From positions 12,184,501 to 12,248,500 of the forward strand of contig NC_071345.1 of NCBI RefSeq assembly GCF_027744825.2: DNA of 64,000 bases, in the 5' to 3' direction. The position numbers and the translations under genes were made by a program. The notes beneath the pieces are model-generated. The model was not told the origin of the DNA. It saw nothing but the letters and a program-made list of their open reading frames with translations, and did no database searches. The DNA comes from Synchiropus splendidus (lineage: Eukaryota > Chordata > Actinopteri > Syngnathiformes > Callionymidae). Each line of letters starts with the position of its first letter. Position 1 is the stretch's first letter. Below are positions 31,398 through 42,791 of the stretch, in pieces.

Positions 31398-34300
31398 ATA
31401 CACACAAAGCCACACAAGCACATATATGCTTACGTCTGTAGGACAGTTCATCTCTGCATTTGAAGCGATTTATAACCCCCTGCCCTCTTTAACCTGACAT
31501 GTCCTGTCTGATTTTGTGAATGCTGACGCACTTCTGGCCCCTTCTTTGCTTCCCATTCATTAAATTAACGCTCATTACCCGCTGGCAGTCGTAAATCAAC
31601 CTCCCACAACAATCACAGCAGATAACAGAAGTTGTAACGCAGCGCATGAGCAGCTGTATTGATTCTGCCGCGTCGTTCCACCGAGCGCTTCCTGTGCGTC
31701 AGCCTTGTGGAGTGTGTAAATTTCTTCATAACTTAGAGCAAACACAGCAAGGGAAATTGCATATCCGTGTGTTGTCAGCGTTTATGTTTTGAAGAAATGC
31801 ATGAAAGAGTCAGGGAGTTAAACACAACAGTTTGGAGGCAGACTACGGCAGAATATGTTTGGAAAATCAAAAAGGCTTCTCTCCACATTTAGTTGGCTCC
31901 ACATTCACCGCAAAGGGAGGGGAGGTGGACCTCAGGTTCACTGAAATGTCAACCTTGGTTTGAAGTGTCTTTGAGTTTAAGAACTGTAAACACGGAAACA
32001 CAGAAGATTCTCTGTGCTACTCGCTTACATTTTCTCTCTTGTTGCTGTACTTTCCCCTATTTATCCTGACTTATTGGATAAAAAGCTTATGTATTATGAA
32101 TGTACCAACACTTGTAGGTACACCATCAGTCTTTTATTGAAATTATCATGGTGTCTTTCTTAAAACCCATAGTCATCCACTAGGTTCTAGACTAAAGCCT
32201 CATCTTTTACATTTTGATGCATTCAGTTGCTCAAATGACATCTCCAGTTCAACTGGAGAACAATTCCCTGGAGTGAATTGTTGTGTGACTGACTTTTGTT
32301 GGCATTAACTGATATCTAAAAAGTTTAGAAAGAAGTTGAATGAACCCTAAACTTGTTGAACATGACTGTCTGGTATGAATGTAGCATAGAAAATGGTCAG
32401 AAACAGTGAGAGTGATTAAAGGTACAGAAAGTGCGAGTTTTCCAGGTTTAAAATATGTCGGCATTCATAAACTGAACTCCAGCTAAACCTAATAATGACG
32501 TGCAAAGCACTATGGTGGTGCATGACCCTGCCATCAAGCTCCAAATTAATTTCCTTTAAAAGCAGAGCATGCAATCAAATTAATAACAGTACATGACTCA
32601 AGGATTGTGTTTGCTCATGACAAAAAAAAGTGTATTGACTCGCATTTTGAACTTGGAAAAGTCCATTAGGCCACGTTATTAAGAATTAAGAATTTGGTTC
32701 ATCTAGTAAGACTCGAGGATAAGGTGACTATGGAAACACATTTTGTCCTACATGTTCTCACTCATAAGGCGCTAAATGTTGACTCTTGGCAAGATGGACA
32801 CCATGTGAAACTACAAAAGACTACTTGCACAATCACGATAATGCACCGCTACGCCAAAGGGTTAGCAGTCTATGTCTACAGGTACGTTGTGGACACGGTG
32901 GCATGCCTCGTCGCACGTTTTCCAATATATGTTTATTCTGTTCTTCATGCAGAGGGCCACGGTCCTGCGGGACACAGGCACAAATCTTACTGATACCGTG
33001 TTTGAAGAACCTTCCATGCCTTACTTCACACTTTAAGTTGTTTTATATCATTTGAATGAGTTGTGCCCCACAGATAGAGCCAGTCATCCAGACCTGCAAT
33101 TGGCTCCACACATTGTCATGTCGCAGCTAAAGCGTTTTTTTATAATCCTGCTGTAACACGCATAGATGGCGAGTTCGAGTTTACTGGCGTGTTTGCGCTC
33201 CAGGCTTTAGATGTGATTTGTCTTGCCTTATTTAGCAACGAAACCATTATTTCGTACCACTCACCAGAAGCCAACGTGCTAGTGTTGTTTTGCTCCATCA
33301 TCCTTCTGGCAAGCGGGACTGGTACCTCACCATTTGATGAAAGTCCACTTGACTACAGTTGATATGCGATGCCCTTGGAGATAGAATGGTTTGCTATGTC
33401 ACCACAGTATGCAGCAATACTGTCTATTTCTGGTTACTAGTTCTGAACAGGCAGCAGCAATAAGAAGCCATACAAGTGAATGACAATTGCTCCCAAACTG
33501 TCCCAAATAGAGATGAAACTCCAGGCCACCGCTAGAATGGGATGAGCTGTACCTGTTCCCATGATCGCTATTTCCTAGCGCGTTGATACTTTTCGTGTTG
33601 CTAACAGACAGACAGATAAACGCAGACAAAAACAAAACCTCCTTGGTGGTGCCAACAAACCAAAAATCGAGATAGTCCCCGCTCCCTCGTGTTAAGGGAT
33701 GCTTGTATTTTTGTCAACAACCATGGCTTTTTGCATGAACAAGGTGTTTTATATCATTGTCCATGTCAAAAATGTGTTTGGAGTGCACATTACAGCTTTT
33801 ATCTTCAGAACTCTGATACAGCAGAGTGGCATGAAAGATATTCACTCTCTTTTTAGTTCCCAGTGTTTGGGAGCACTTTGACCACTGCTGCTTCTAATTA
33901 ACCACAAACATTTTTCTGGGAAAGAAAATGCCCTCTTTTGATATATAACTGGGTTTGAGTAGGGGTTCCAAAAGAATGTTATCTGGGATATTCTATTTTT
34001 GGCAGAGAGTTCACAAGCATTATCATCGCCCTAGTTGCCCCAGTCTTTTTATGTCTGAAGGTCACGGCTGCCATGTCCAGGGTGCTGTGCCTGCCGAGTT
34101 TTACTGACGCCCTCACTTCTGACTGAGTCCTGGGTAGTGCCAGTAAGCATGCCTGGAATTTAAGGAATGGGCTCATTGAGCGATAAGTAGGAATTTCCCT
34201 GCAGCAGAGTGGACTGAAAGCCCCGAAACAACAAACCAGCAGACAATCACTGGGGAGAATTGAAAGGGATGACGACAGAGAGTGGGGCGGGACAGGATGC

Positions 34301-35426
34301 CTGAGCAGAAACAGGTCCAAGTTTAACTCTAAGGCAATAAACAGTGACAGCGGCTATCCTCAGAAGATGTGTGTGATGACGAGAATGAAGTTGTGACTTG
34401 GGAAAAGAAAGAAAGGGGATGGGTGGGAATGACCAGTGAGAGATAAATGACAGAGAATGGAGCCACTGATAATAATGATGCAGATGGGGAAAAAAAGCAT
34501 GGGAGATGGAAACACAAGAGTGATAGAATGCAGACAAAAAAATAACAGAGGTGTTACAGGAATGTCTGGGTGACCCACAGAATGTGTGAGATGGGAAATA
34601 TTTGGAGATACCAGAATGTCACAGAGAGGTTAATCACGCCCTGATTGGGTGGCAGTGAGTGGGATGAGGGCGAGACAAGAAAAGTCAATTGCACATTTCT
34701 CTCTGCTGAATCCACATATTCGGCTGACAGCAACCCTTTATGAGTCACTGATGCTACCATTCTATCGTTTCCCATTTAAGGCCATTTGAAGCCGCTTTTC
34801 AACTCGGTGATTGACTGAGCACGACACGCATGTTGAATCAAAACCTGCTTTCACACGAAGGTCAGCCAACATCTAAGCCGACATCTCTGGCATGTTAGAA
34901 CACTGGGAGTGCTTAATGTCTGTCAGGAGGTAATCGTTCTGAGCTGCTAAATTGAAACAGAAGGGAGCGAATTACCTACCACAGAGGATCTGCCCCTGCC
35001 TCCTCTATGAGCGTCTCTTACACAAGCAGATAGGGGAGGCACATACTCTTCATCCTGAGGAGAGTCTAAACACACAATCAGAAATTTCTAATATAAAGAA
35101 AGGATAGAATGTTAATGTAACATGAACCTCCATCTAGTGTAACTGATTTTCATCCCACTATTTTCATCCCTGTTAAATGTAGGTGAGATTATGCTTCCTG
35201 TTTTTTATATTCCAAAAATCATTCTTGTTGTGCAGATCCATCTGGCACCGATTTTACTGGAGTGATTTCAAGTGTAAAGTTATCATGATGTGGTTCAGCT
35301 CCTGAGCACAAGATCATTGTGCACTGTGGACTACTGTGGATCAGTCAGATGGGAAGTCAGCTGACTGGATCCGGGAAAATTTTCAAGGTAAAACATTACA
35401 CGCAGTTTTTAATCGTCACTTTACAC

Positions 35427-35831
35427 CAGGGGTGGCCAACCAGTCGGAGGCTAGGAGCCACATTGTTTTACTGTGTTGCTGAAAAGAGCCACATCCTACA
35501 AATATGTAAGGCTGTAAGGCTCACCTCACACAGCTGGTCAGGTGACTTAGCGGTAGTATAGCGGTTTAAGCACATCCCTGTGTGTCACAAGGTTGCTGCT
35601 TCGCTTCCGGCATATGTCTCTTGTGCATGTATTTTTTAAATTCATACATTTTAAAATCGGAATATCAAGTTGCGTCGCTCTTACTTTTTCATCTTATTTC
35701 CTGTATAAACAATCATCTGAATAGCAACTTGACCAAAATCGCAGCCAGTTCGTGGCTCATTCTGTAAAGAGCCGCATGAAAGTGGGCAAAGAGCCGCATG
35801 CGGCTCGGAAGCCTCAGGTTGGCCAGGCCTG
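35427..35831. mobile_element. Non-autonomous hAT-type element, 405 bp
   Basis: The termini CAGGGGTGGCCAACC and, reversed, CAGGCCTGGCCAACC match at 13 of 15 bases. A perfect 8-bp duplication CTTTACAC flanks it (35419-35426 and 35832-35839), as expected for hAT insertion. There is no transposase frame. The interior contains AAAGAGCC-type sub-terminal repeats and a tRNA-like region (listed separately). Confidence 0.9.
35541..35612 (+). repeat. tRNA-Asp-like (SINE-type) core inside the hAT element
   Basis: The stretch reads like an eroded tRNA-Asp: a GGTAGTATAGCGGTT D-arm/A-box region, then CCTGTGTGTCACAAGG resembling the tRNA-Asp anticodon arm with GTC in the loop, then GCTTCGCTTCCGG, like a decayed T-arm/B-box (GGTTCGATTCC). 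Stems are imperfect, so it is not a functional tRNA gene. It is either a SINE head nested in the element or part of the family's consensus. Confidence 0.45.
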
Positions 35832-38800
35832 CTTTACACCAATGAATCTCCATGCCGTCAGATGAAGGAAGATCTCACTTGAAACAAAGACGAAAAAGAA
35901 GAAAGTGAACAATGCAATAACAAACGTGAGAGACATAGGTCGGACAGTCTGAATAACCATTCCTGTTCTGTCACCACCAGACGGTGCTGTGACTCGGAGG
36001 AAACAGTGACACAGCACACTGCTGCTTTTTGAGGAGTGTCTTAACACTCACGCACATGAACGTAATGCTTTTAGTGATTGAGCCATAATTGACGTGCTGT
36101 TTCCACAGAGATGGTTATTGACCACTATAAATCCCTGCAATTGCAGGTCTTGTGCTTCTCGCATGGTTTGGTTGATCTGCGCACTCATTGTTGCGTCTGG
36201 TTGGACCAATTGCCAGGCAACAGGCGACGCGTCCACTTCACGAGCGCCTCTGGTGGAGCGTGTTGCTGAACAGAAATATTCAGAGAAACAAGGGCCAGAT
36301 AGCGTGATCAGGGAGAGGGTATCAATTCTGTTTTTATTTAGTCTTGTTGTCTCATCTGATCGATTAGTAAGATAAATGTGCAATGTTGCAAGAAGAGTGA
36401 TGTTGCTTGAGTAACTTTACCATGGTTGTAACTTTGTAATGCTTGATGTCAGGAAACGCGAAGGTTCCCCTGCTAAAAGTAGAGCACAAGTTGCTGCTCA
36501 ACAGGTGCTATTTTCATCAGGCCTGTTACCTAACAACTGCCCGGACACTTTCCCAACAGCAAAGTTAAAAGCAATTGTATTTCCAATCTGAATTTGTAGT
36601 GACAGCAACTGGGAGGGTGGGTTCAGATGCCATTCATTTATTTAGAGTCATCTAAGCATTAGGAGTTACAATATTTGAATTACAATTCAGTGGACAATAT
36701 GACATTGATTTCAAAGTCATTCAGTCAACTCCTGAGCCCCTTGGATGGATATGGGAACCTTTCTGGTCTGTTATGTTGTGCTCCAAAACCTTTCTTATAA
36801 ATAATTAAATTAGTGTAAAAACAGTGTGTAACATAATTCAATATGCATTTGTTGGTGTAAAATGGTAGTTCACACCTTTTTCAAACAGCAGAATTTGATT
36901 CCCATACTGCCTCATCATCGCATGACTTCACAAGCCTTTCAACTCATCTGAAACAGCTGACACAGTGCTGCTTGTGAGTGGGTTGTGGGCGAGGCAGTGA
37001 TGGCACACACCAACAAGGATAGGTAACTGTTATGTTGCTAACTACATAAAAAGGAGCCCCTGGGAAGTTTGGCCTCTTGACAGCCTGAGTGGAGCCCGGG
37101 GCAGCCGGCGGCAGGGAGAATGTTTTCATCTGTTTTGTGTGTGTTTTCCTTCACAACTTGGAATTATATACATGGCCGCAAGGCTGTCCCTCAGATCTTA
37201 TTGCAACACGGGTTCACTCAGGGGTATAGAAACCGGACCAGGAGACGGCCTGCGGAACACCCCAATTATTCTCTGGGGGGATACCCAATTTAGGTGTGCT
37301 TCTCCTGCCACCCTTCACCTACAATTTGGCGAATCAGTGGAAGGCAGAAACTCAGAGTGTATCCCTGACACTAATATGGAAAAAAGCCTGTTTGGAGCGA
37401 ATATAAGGGCAAATATTATTCTTCCTGAGCGTAACCACGGCGAGCACCTCTGACCTGGCAGTGAAAGTGCTGAAACAAAAAGCCCAAAGACTTTTTTTGC
37501 TCCTTCAAAGGAGAGCTACATAAAATAAACAGAGCCATCAGATTACCATGCTGAACACGGGGCCACGTTAGCTCGTGCCTGCTGCCCAACCCCATTGCTC
37601 TATGGGAGTTAAGTGTGGGGTCCACTCAGTCAACATCATGACGCAAAATGGAACAAGTCTCTGACAGAAGCCCGAGGCTGATGGAATAAGGCCCCTGCCC
37701 ACAGGCCCACAGACCCCCTGGCCTGAGAGACATTCACTAACAAGAATGAGCGAGGAAAGACAGGAGGAAAGTGGGGAAAGGTAGGTGAGGACGTTCTGTG
37801 AAAAGGCGGACACAGTTCCAAATCGGGGATACTGGCGTTCTCCCAAATTGTTAAGTACACAGAAATGCTCTGCTGCCCCTGAGAGACTACCTCAGGACAG
37901 ACAGCCGCCAATGGAGACAAGGCCAGGTTGGACTGGGCACGGCAGGTAATGGTGGTTGGTGGTGACGGTTGTCGATGCCAGTGAGACTGCATGTCTTATC
38001 CAGCGAGCCCAACTAACAGTGGGTAGCCTCAGCCCAGTGGACCTGACCTCACAGGGGTTCTTTTATGCCCCTGCATGTGCCTCTGAGCATTTTTGTGGGG
38101 GGATCATGCACCAAAAAGAAAAGTTTGTGTATGTATTAACATGCTGATGATGTAAGCAGAGAAAAACAGATAGGTCCTTTTGGCGACTTTTCTCGTGGCC
38201 TTTCAGCCACGCTCTGAGACTCTGCTGTCTAATTCATCTGAGAGTTTTCCCATCTCCAGCCCTGGCCACAAGTCTGCCGCCTGTCTGAATCTGACCCTCT
38301 GGTCATCTCTCCCCTCGCGCAAGACACACACAGATTCCTACTCCCCCGGTCTGGCCGTGAGCTTACAGAGATTCCCCTGCTACGCTGTTTCCAGTCTCTT
38401 ACTAAACTTGGACTTAACGTGCATCTATGAACAACATTTCTCTCTGAAGCTAAGACAGACTGTTTCATTCAGGAGTTTTCTCGTCCATTTTGTCATGTAA
38501 AAATGTATGTATGCAACAACAATGTAGTGTTCCACCCCAAGTACCGACAAACCAAACCGAATCAGCATTAGCAACAGTTCAGTGGCATGTTTCTGTTTAC
38601 TGGCTACATCAACTAGTCATTTAATTGGGGCTTCCCAGACCAGCTTGGAGATGTCCTCCACCTCAGAGTCAGTCCCTGTCAGGATGTGTTGCTAGTTTCA
38701 TTGTTTGCACACAATGGTCATGATGAAGTAATGACAAGCTGTTGCTGCGTCACTGCCGCTGTGACCATAACCCAACGATCCAGCCATTGTCCCCTTTGTT

Positions 38801-41019
38801 TCTCACATGGCCCATGTGTTGCAAATAGACTTGGTGCCGTAAAAGCCAAAGATTAAAAGCAGTGGTCACCTCTTTACTAATCAACTCATAAATGAATCAT
38901 GTAGTAGAGAATAATTGAGGTTTTTTTTTGTTAAGGGTTGATTACTGAGGCAGTCATGGACACATGTTGCACCCACTAGTGGAGCTAGTCACCTCACAAA
39001 CCCTATTGGCTTAAGTGGCTTAAGCCCGACTGTGTGCCTTGCTGGTACCTTAATTGTCATTTCAGTCTTGACGTATCTCCTAATAACCTCTGCACTGAAG
39101 GCCTCAGGGTGACGTACAACACAGGTAAAATACTACCAGATCGCAAATGGCCCAGCCAAACCTGTGAGTGTTAAGTTGGGGAGCTGCAGGCTGTTTTAGC
39201 TCAATGAAAATGACTCCTGTATGTCGAACAATGAACACAATCACTGTGGTCCGCTGGGCCTCACAGCAGCAGCATTGCATTACCTCGCTTGCCTCCCCAC
39301 TGCTTGCCTCCTCTTTTCATCCTTCTCTCTTTTCTCCTCTGACTCAGCTGTTTTGTAGGAAACTCCGTCTCTTTGAAGACGGCGAAGGATCTTTCATTAC
39401 TCGACAGCAGGGTGAAAGAAGGGAAGCGCGAGATGATAGGGGGGAGAATAACTGTCCCATTGTCTTCAACCCTCCTCCCTTCAGCCACTCTTGATAATTG
39501 TGTCCAACTAATTACAGGGAGACACTACAACAGGTGTGGAACGGTGCACCTGGGTCAAAAAGAAGCCAACAAAGTGCGTGGATGTGTGCATGAGACAGCA
39601 GGATTACGCTGTATGTTGTGGGTGAAAGTGTGTGTGACGCCAGGACTGTGTCATTGATTGAGATCACAGAAAACAGTGTGTGTCACGCGCTTACTAAACC
39701 TGACAAATTACTTAACAAGCGTCAGACAGTGGCAGTATTTATCAGACCGCCGCTCATAATATCACACAAAGAACATGGGCACACACTCGTCTGGGCCCCA
39801 TCTGTATCAAATTATAAGTCAACATCTGTATGACATTACTGGAACGTTGGAATTAGCACACAAACACACTCTCACTCATGCACCGCAGTGAATTTCAAAT
39901 ACGTTTGATTACAATCCCCTAATTGATTAATGCTCCCACAGGGAGCCTCTTTCTCATGATTCATAATCTATATCCAGACTTTTCAGCTGCTGCTCTTGTT
40001 TTTCTTGCCAGAAGGGAAAATGAGAATATCGGGGCGACAGACGTTGGGGTCGATGATGTAAGCAAGGGGGTCTTGAACAGGACAGCGCTTTACCGTAAAA
40101 GAATTCATCCGAGAGGCTGAGCGGAAGACAGGAAGCTGTTTGGACGGGGGCCAAAGGAAAAGCGTGATAGGCAAAGACGTCAGAGACCCTCAAAACAAAG
40201 ACAGGGTAAAGGATTTCAGAGGCTGTCTGGTGACTCGAGGGTAAAATTGACTGGAATCGACAGAAATATGACTATTTCTTCTGCTTATGTTACTCATACC
40301 CTGGTGATATCACCTGTCTGCTGTCTGCTTGTGACCACTGGATTGTGCTACACGTGTTTCGTGACCTGTTTTACTGATGGAAAGTTACCAACTAAACTGA
40401 CTTACTGACTTAGTCAACAGCAACTTTTTTATTGCTCAACTTTGACCATGATGCATTTTAGGGGAACTATTCCGTGTTGGCCAGTGTAAGTTTAAACAGT
40501 GTGACTAAACATGCCCAGAGGGACCTCAGTCTGGTAACCAATTGTTATTTTCAATTCACATTACATCAGGTGGGACAATGGCTTTTAAATGGTGTCCAAC
40601 ATACAAAACTGAATCTTGACAACTGACAAACAACCCGGCTAACTAACACGAATTTCGATGCCATCACTACCAGACCAACCGTCCACTGTGACTATGAACC
40701 AGATAAACCAATAGTGCCACTACAAGAAAGGAGACAAAATGGTTTGGACATTTTACGCACAGTCGTGATAATCCTTAGACATTTGAATAAAATTGAATTA
40801 AGACCAACCTTTAACACTGGGGTGTCTAAATCAATATCTTAAGTTTCCAAAACTAGCATATCCATAACTACCACTCCTTTGACACGAGTCTGAACAGGAT
40901 ATGACATCAGTTGACTTCTCAACATCAACTTGTCCCTTTAAAATCTCCACTTTCAAGAAAACAGCCCACTCAATGGCAGTGATTGGTCGATGAGTTTCAT
41001 GACACAGTATTGAAGGGCT

Positions 41020-41211
41020 GATGAGGTTTCATGAAACAGTGGCCAGATTTTCAAAGCCCGCCAGATGGCACTGTCTGCTGTAAAATGTTTGGATTTGAAC
41101 TAATTCAATGAAGCCTCACATCCTTTCTAAACCAAGAGTGTCATCTAGTGGCCTCTGAAAATTAGGACACTGTTTGATCGACACTGCAGTGCTGTTTCAT
41201 GATACCTTATC
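41020..41211. mobile_element. Small inverted-repeat element (MITE-like), 192 bp
   Basis: The left end GATGAGGTTTCATGAAACAG and the right end, reversed, GATAAGGTATCATGAAACAG, match at 18 of 20 bases. No clear target duplication was found, so the exact edges and superfamily are uncertain. The interior carries two CTCF-like motifs in convergent orientation (41058-41072 plus, 41137-41151 minus). Confidence 0.55.
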
Positions 41212-42565
41212 TACCCATCCCCACTGAACGGCCACCCTTGAGCACTGTCATCTTCATGCGTCACGCCAATGATGTTTGTGGTGTTGTGTACCTCATAGGT
41301 CGATATCGTGACCTATGTATCACTCTTAAATTGGATTGCGTGACTGTCTACCTTGAACCTATTGAGCATTAAAATACTGGGATGGATTTGGCACTAGTGC
41401 CCTGAGGTTTGAAGTATATGCTGCTAAGGGTATAGTATAATTATAATGGATGTATCCTCAGATAAACTTTTCCCTCTTCTTCAGATGTTTAGTTTCTGCA
41501 TGTGATTCATAGATAGATATTTATCTATCATGAAGTGCCTTGTCACCACTGATCTCATGGATTGGGTCATTCAGTACCTCAAATAATACTGCATCATCGG
41601 TCGGTGAGTCAGGTTCTAAAATCCTCCGTATTAAATTTGCCTTATGAAAGGAGATTGGAAAAAGACCTTGGTGTTTGATGTTATAATGTCATATTTGCTT
41701 CCCAGCAAAGTTTCAAATCGCACAGTCAGGCTCTGGGCTGCCCCCCTTAAGTTCCCTTCTGAGGACCTATGCCAAATCCATCGTGGTTTATTTGAGATAT
41801 GATGTACAGCATATATATACCTGTAGAGGTATAAGATTGGAATCGAGATATGCTTTGATTCAGTCATCCAGTTTCTCTACTTTGTCTTGTTTCAGCTATT
41901 GACATATGTTAGGCATAAGTCCTTTCCAACCTTTATCCATTTTTATTGCTGAAACACCTTTGCCTTCAAAGGTCTTCCACATTGACGTCACAAGGTAAAT
42001 ACTCATTTTTGTGTCTGAAGCATTTCTTTGTGAGGTTTTTCCTTTTGATGGATTATTTTTACATGCTTGTATTGGCACTTTTACCCAAGGAAATGATCCC
42101 AACACCTCTTTCATCGCTGAACCTGGGTACATTTATTGTCCCAGAGGACTTTGCCGTGTAAATGAAAAGAAAACCACTCGAGTGTGTCACATCAACCAAA
42201 GGTAAATTAAAACCTTCCTGCTCTTTAGCCGCTCGCTTTAACCTTTATGGCCGTTTACCTAAGTAAAGGTAACCTGTGTGTGTGGTCGTCACGGTCTCAT
42301 TAGCTGGTCTGAGTCATGACCTCTGTAAAACACCGGTATTATTACAGGAAATGAGAATGTGCTTTTGGAGCGGACGATAACAGTGTTGTATTTTGTACCT
42401 GCACACTCATCATTTTAATGTGGAAGTCGAATATGTCCTGTATTGCCACCTTGTGGAATGTTACTTTGGTGTGTGCGCCAAGGTGAGTGCCAAATCCCGG
42501 GGGCCCTGGTGTGGGAAAAAAGCTTGTCAAAATTCATGTGGAAACTCCTGGTGCTTTAAAGAGTT

Positions 42566-42571
42566 TTTATT
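42566..42571 (-). other. rasip1: Polyadenylation signal of rasip1
   Basis: AATAAA on the minus strand (TTTATT on plus), about 220 nt downstream of the rasip1 stop codon, so the 3'UTR would be about 240 nt. Confidence 0.7.
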
Positions 42572-42791
42572 AAAAACAAGTAGTTTAGAAACATACACAA
42601 GAGCCAAGTAAAACAGTCACGTAAGACATAAACAGTACTTGATCCAACAGGAAGGTCTGACTTCCTTGTATAATTCAGTCTACTAAAGCCAGTGAGTTAT
42701 TTAAAATACAGGACAGGATAAATGAAGAAATAAACATCATCTGATATGTTGTAAGTTATGGATCTTGTCCCTCATTAGATGGCAGTAGGAT

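Larger units (their letters stand above)
23770..42540. other. Gene-poor gap between il11a and rasip1 (about 18.8 kb)
   Basis: No protein gene was recognised on either strand. Open frames are short, lack family motifs, and often occur as overlapping pairs on both strands, as chance frames do. Identified contents are a GT-rich repeat, two AT-rich repeat fragments, a perfect hairpin, a hAT-type element, a small inverted-repeat element and CTCF-like motifs, each listed separately. The rest is unremarkable single-copy-looking DNA that could hold enhancers or non-coding transcripts which cannot be seen without comparison. Confidence 0.6.

Noticed and set aside
32694..33055. Two overlapping plus-strand frames (99 and 89 codons) in the gene-free gap
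   Set aside because: No motif, no splice-site support and no neighbouring exon in phase.
35541..35612. tRNA-Asp-like sequence as a working tRNA gene
   Set aside because: The acceptor and T stems do not pair and the B-box is degraded, so it is a SINE-type or pseudogene remnant.
36240..36262. CTCF-like motif on the minus strand (CCACCAGAGGCGCT)
   Set aside because: It lacks one G of the core GGGGGC/GGCGC run, so the alignment to the consensus is shifted; too weak to report with the others.
36048..36383. Overlapping open frames on both strands (93 and 111 codons)
   Set aside because: Neither protein resembles a family I know. Paired frames on both strands suggest chance in GC-balanced DNA.
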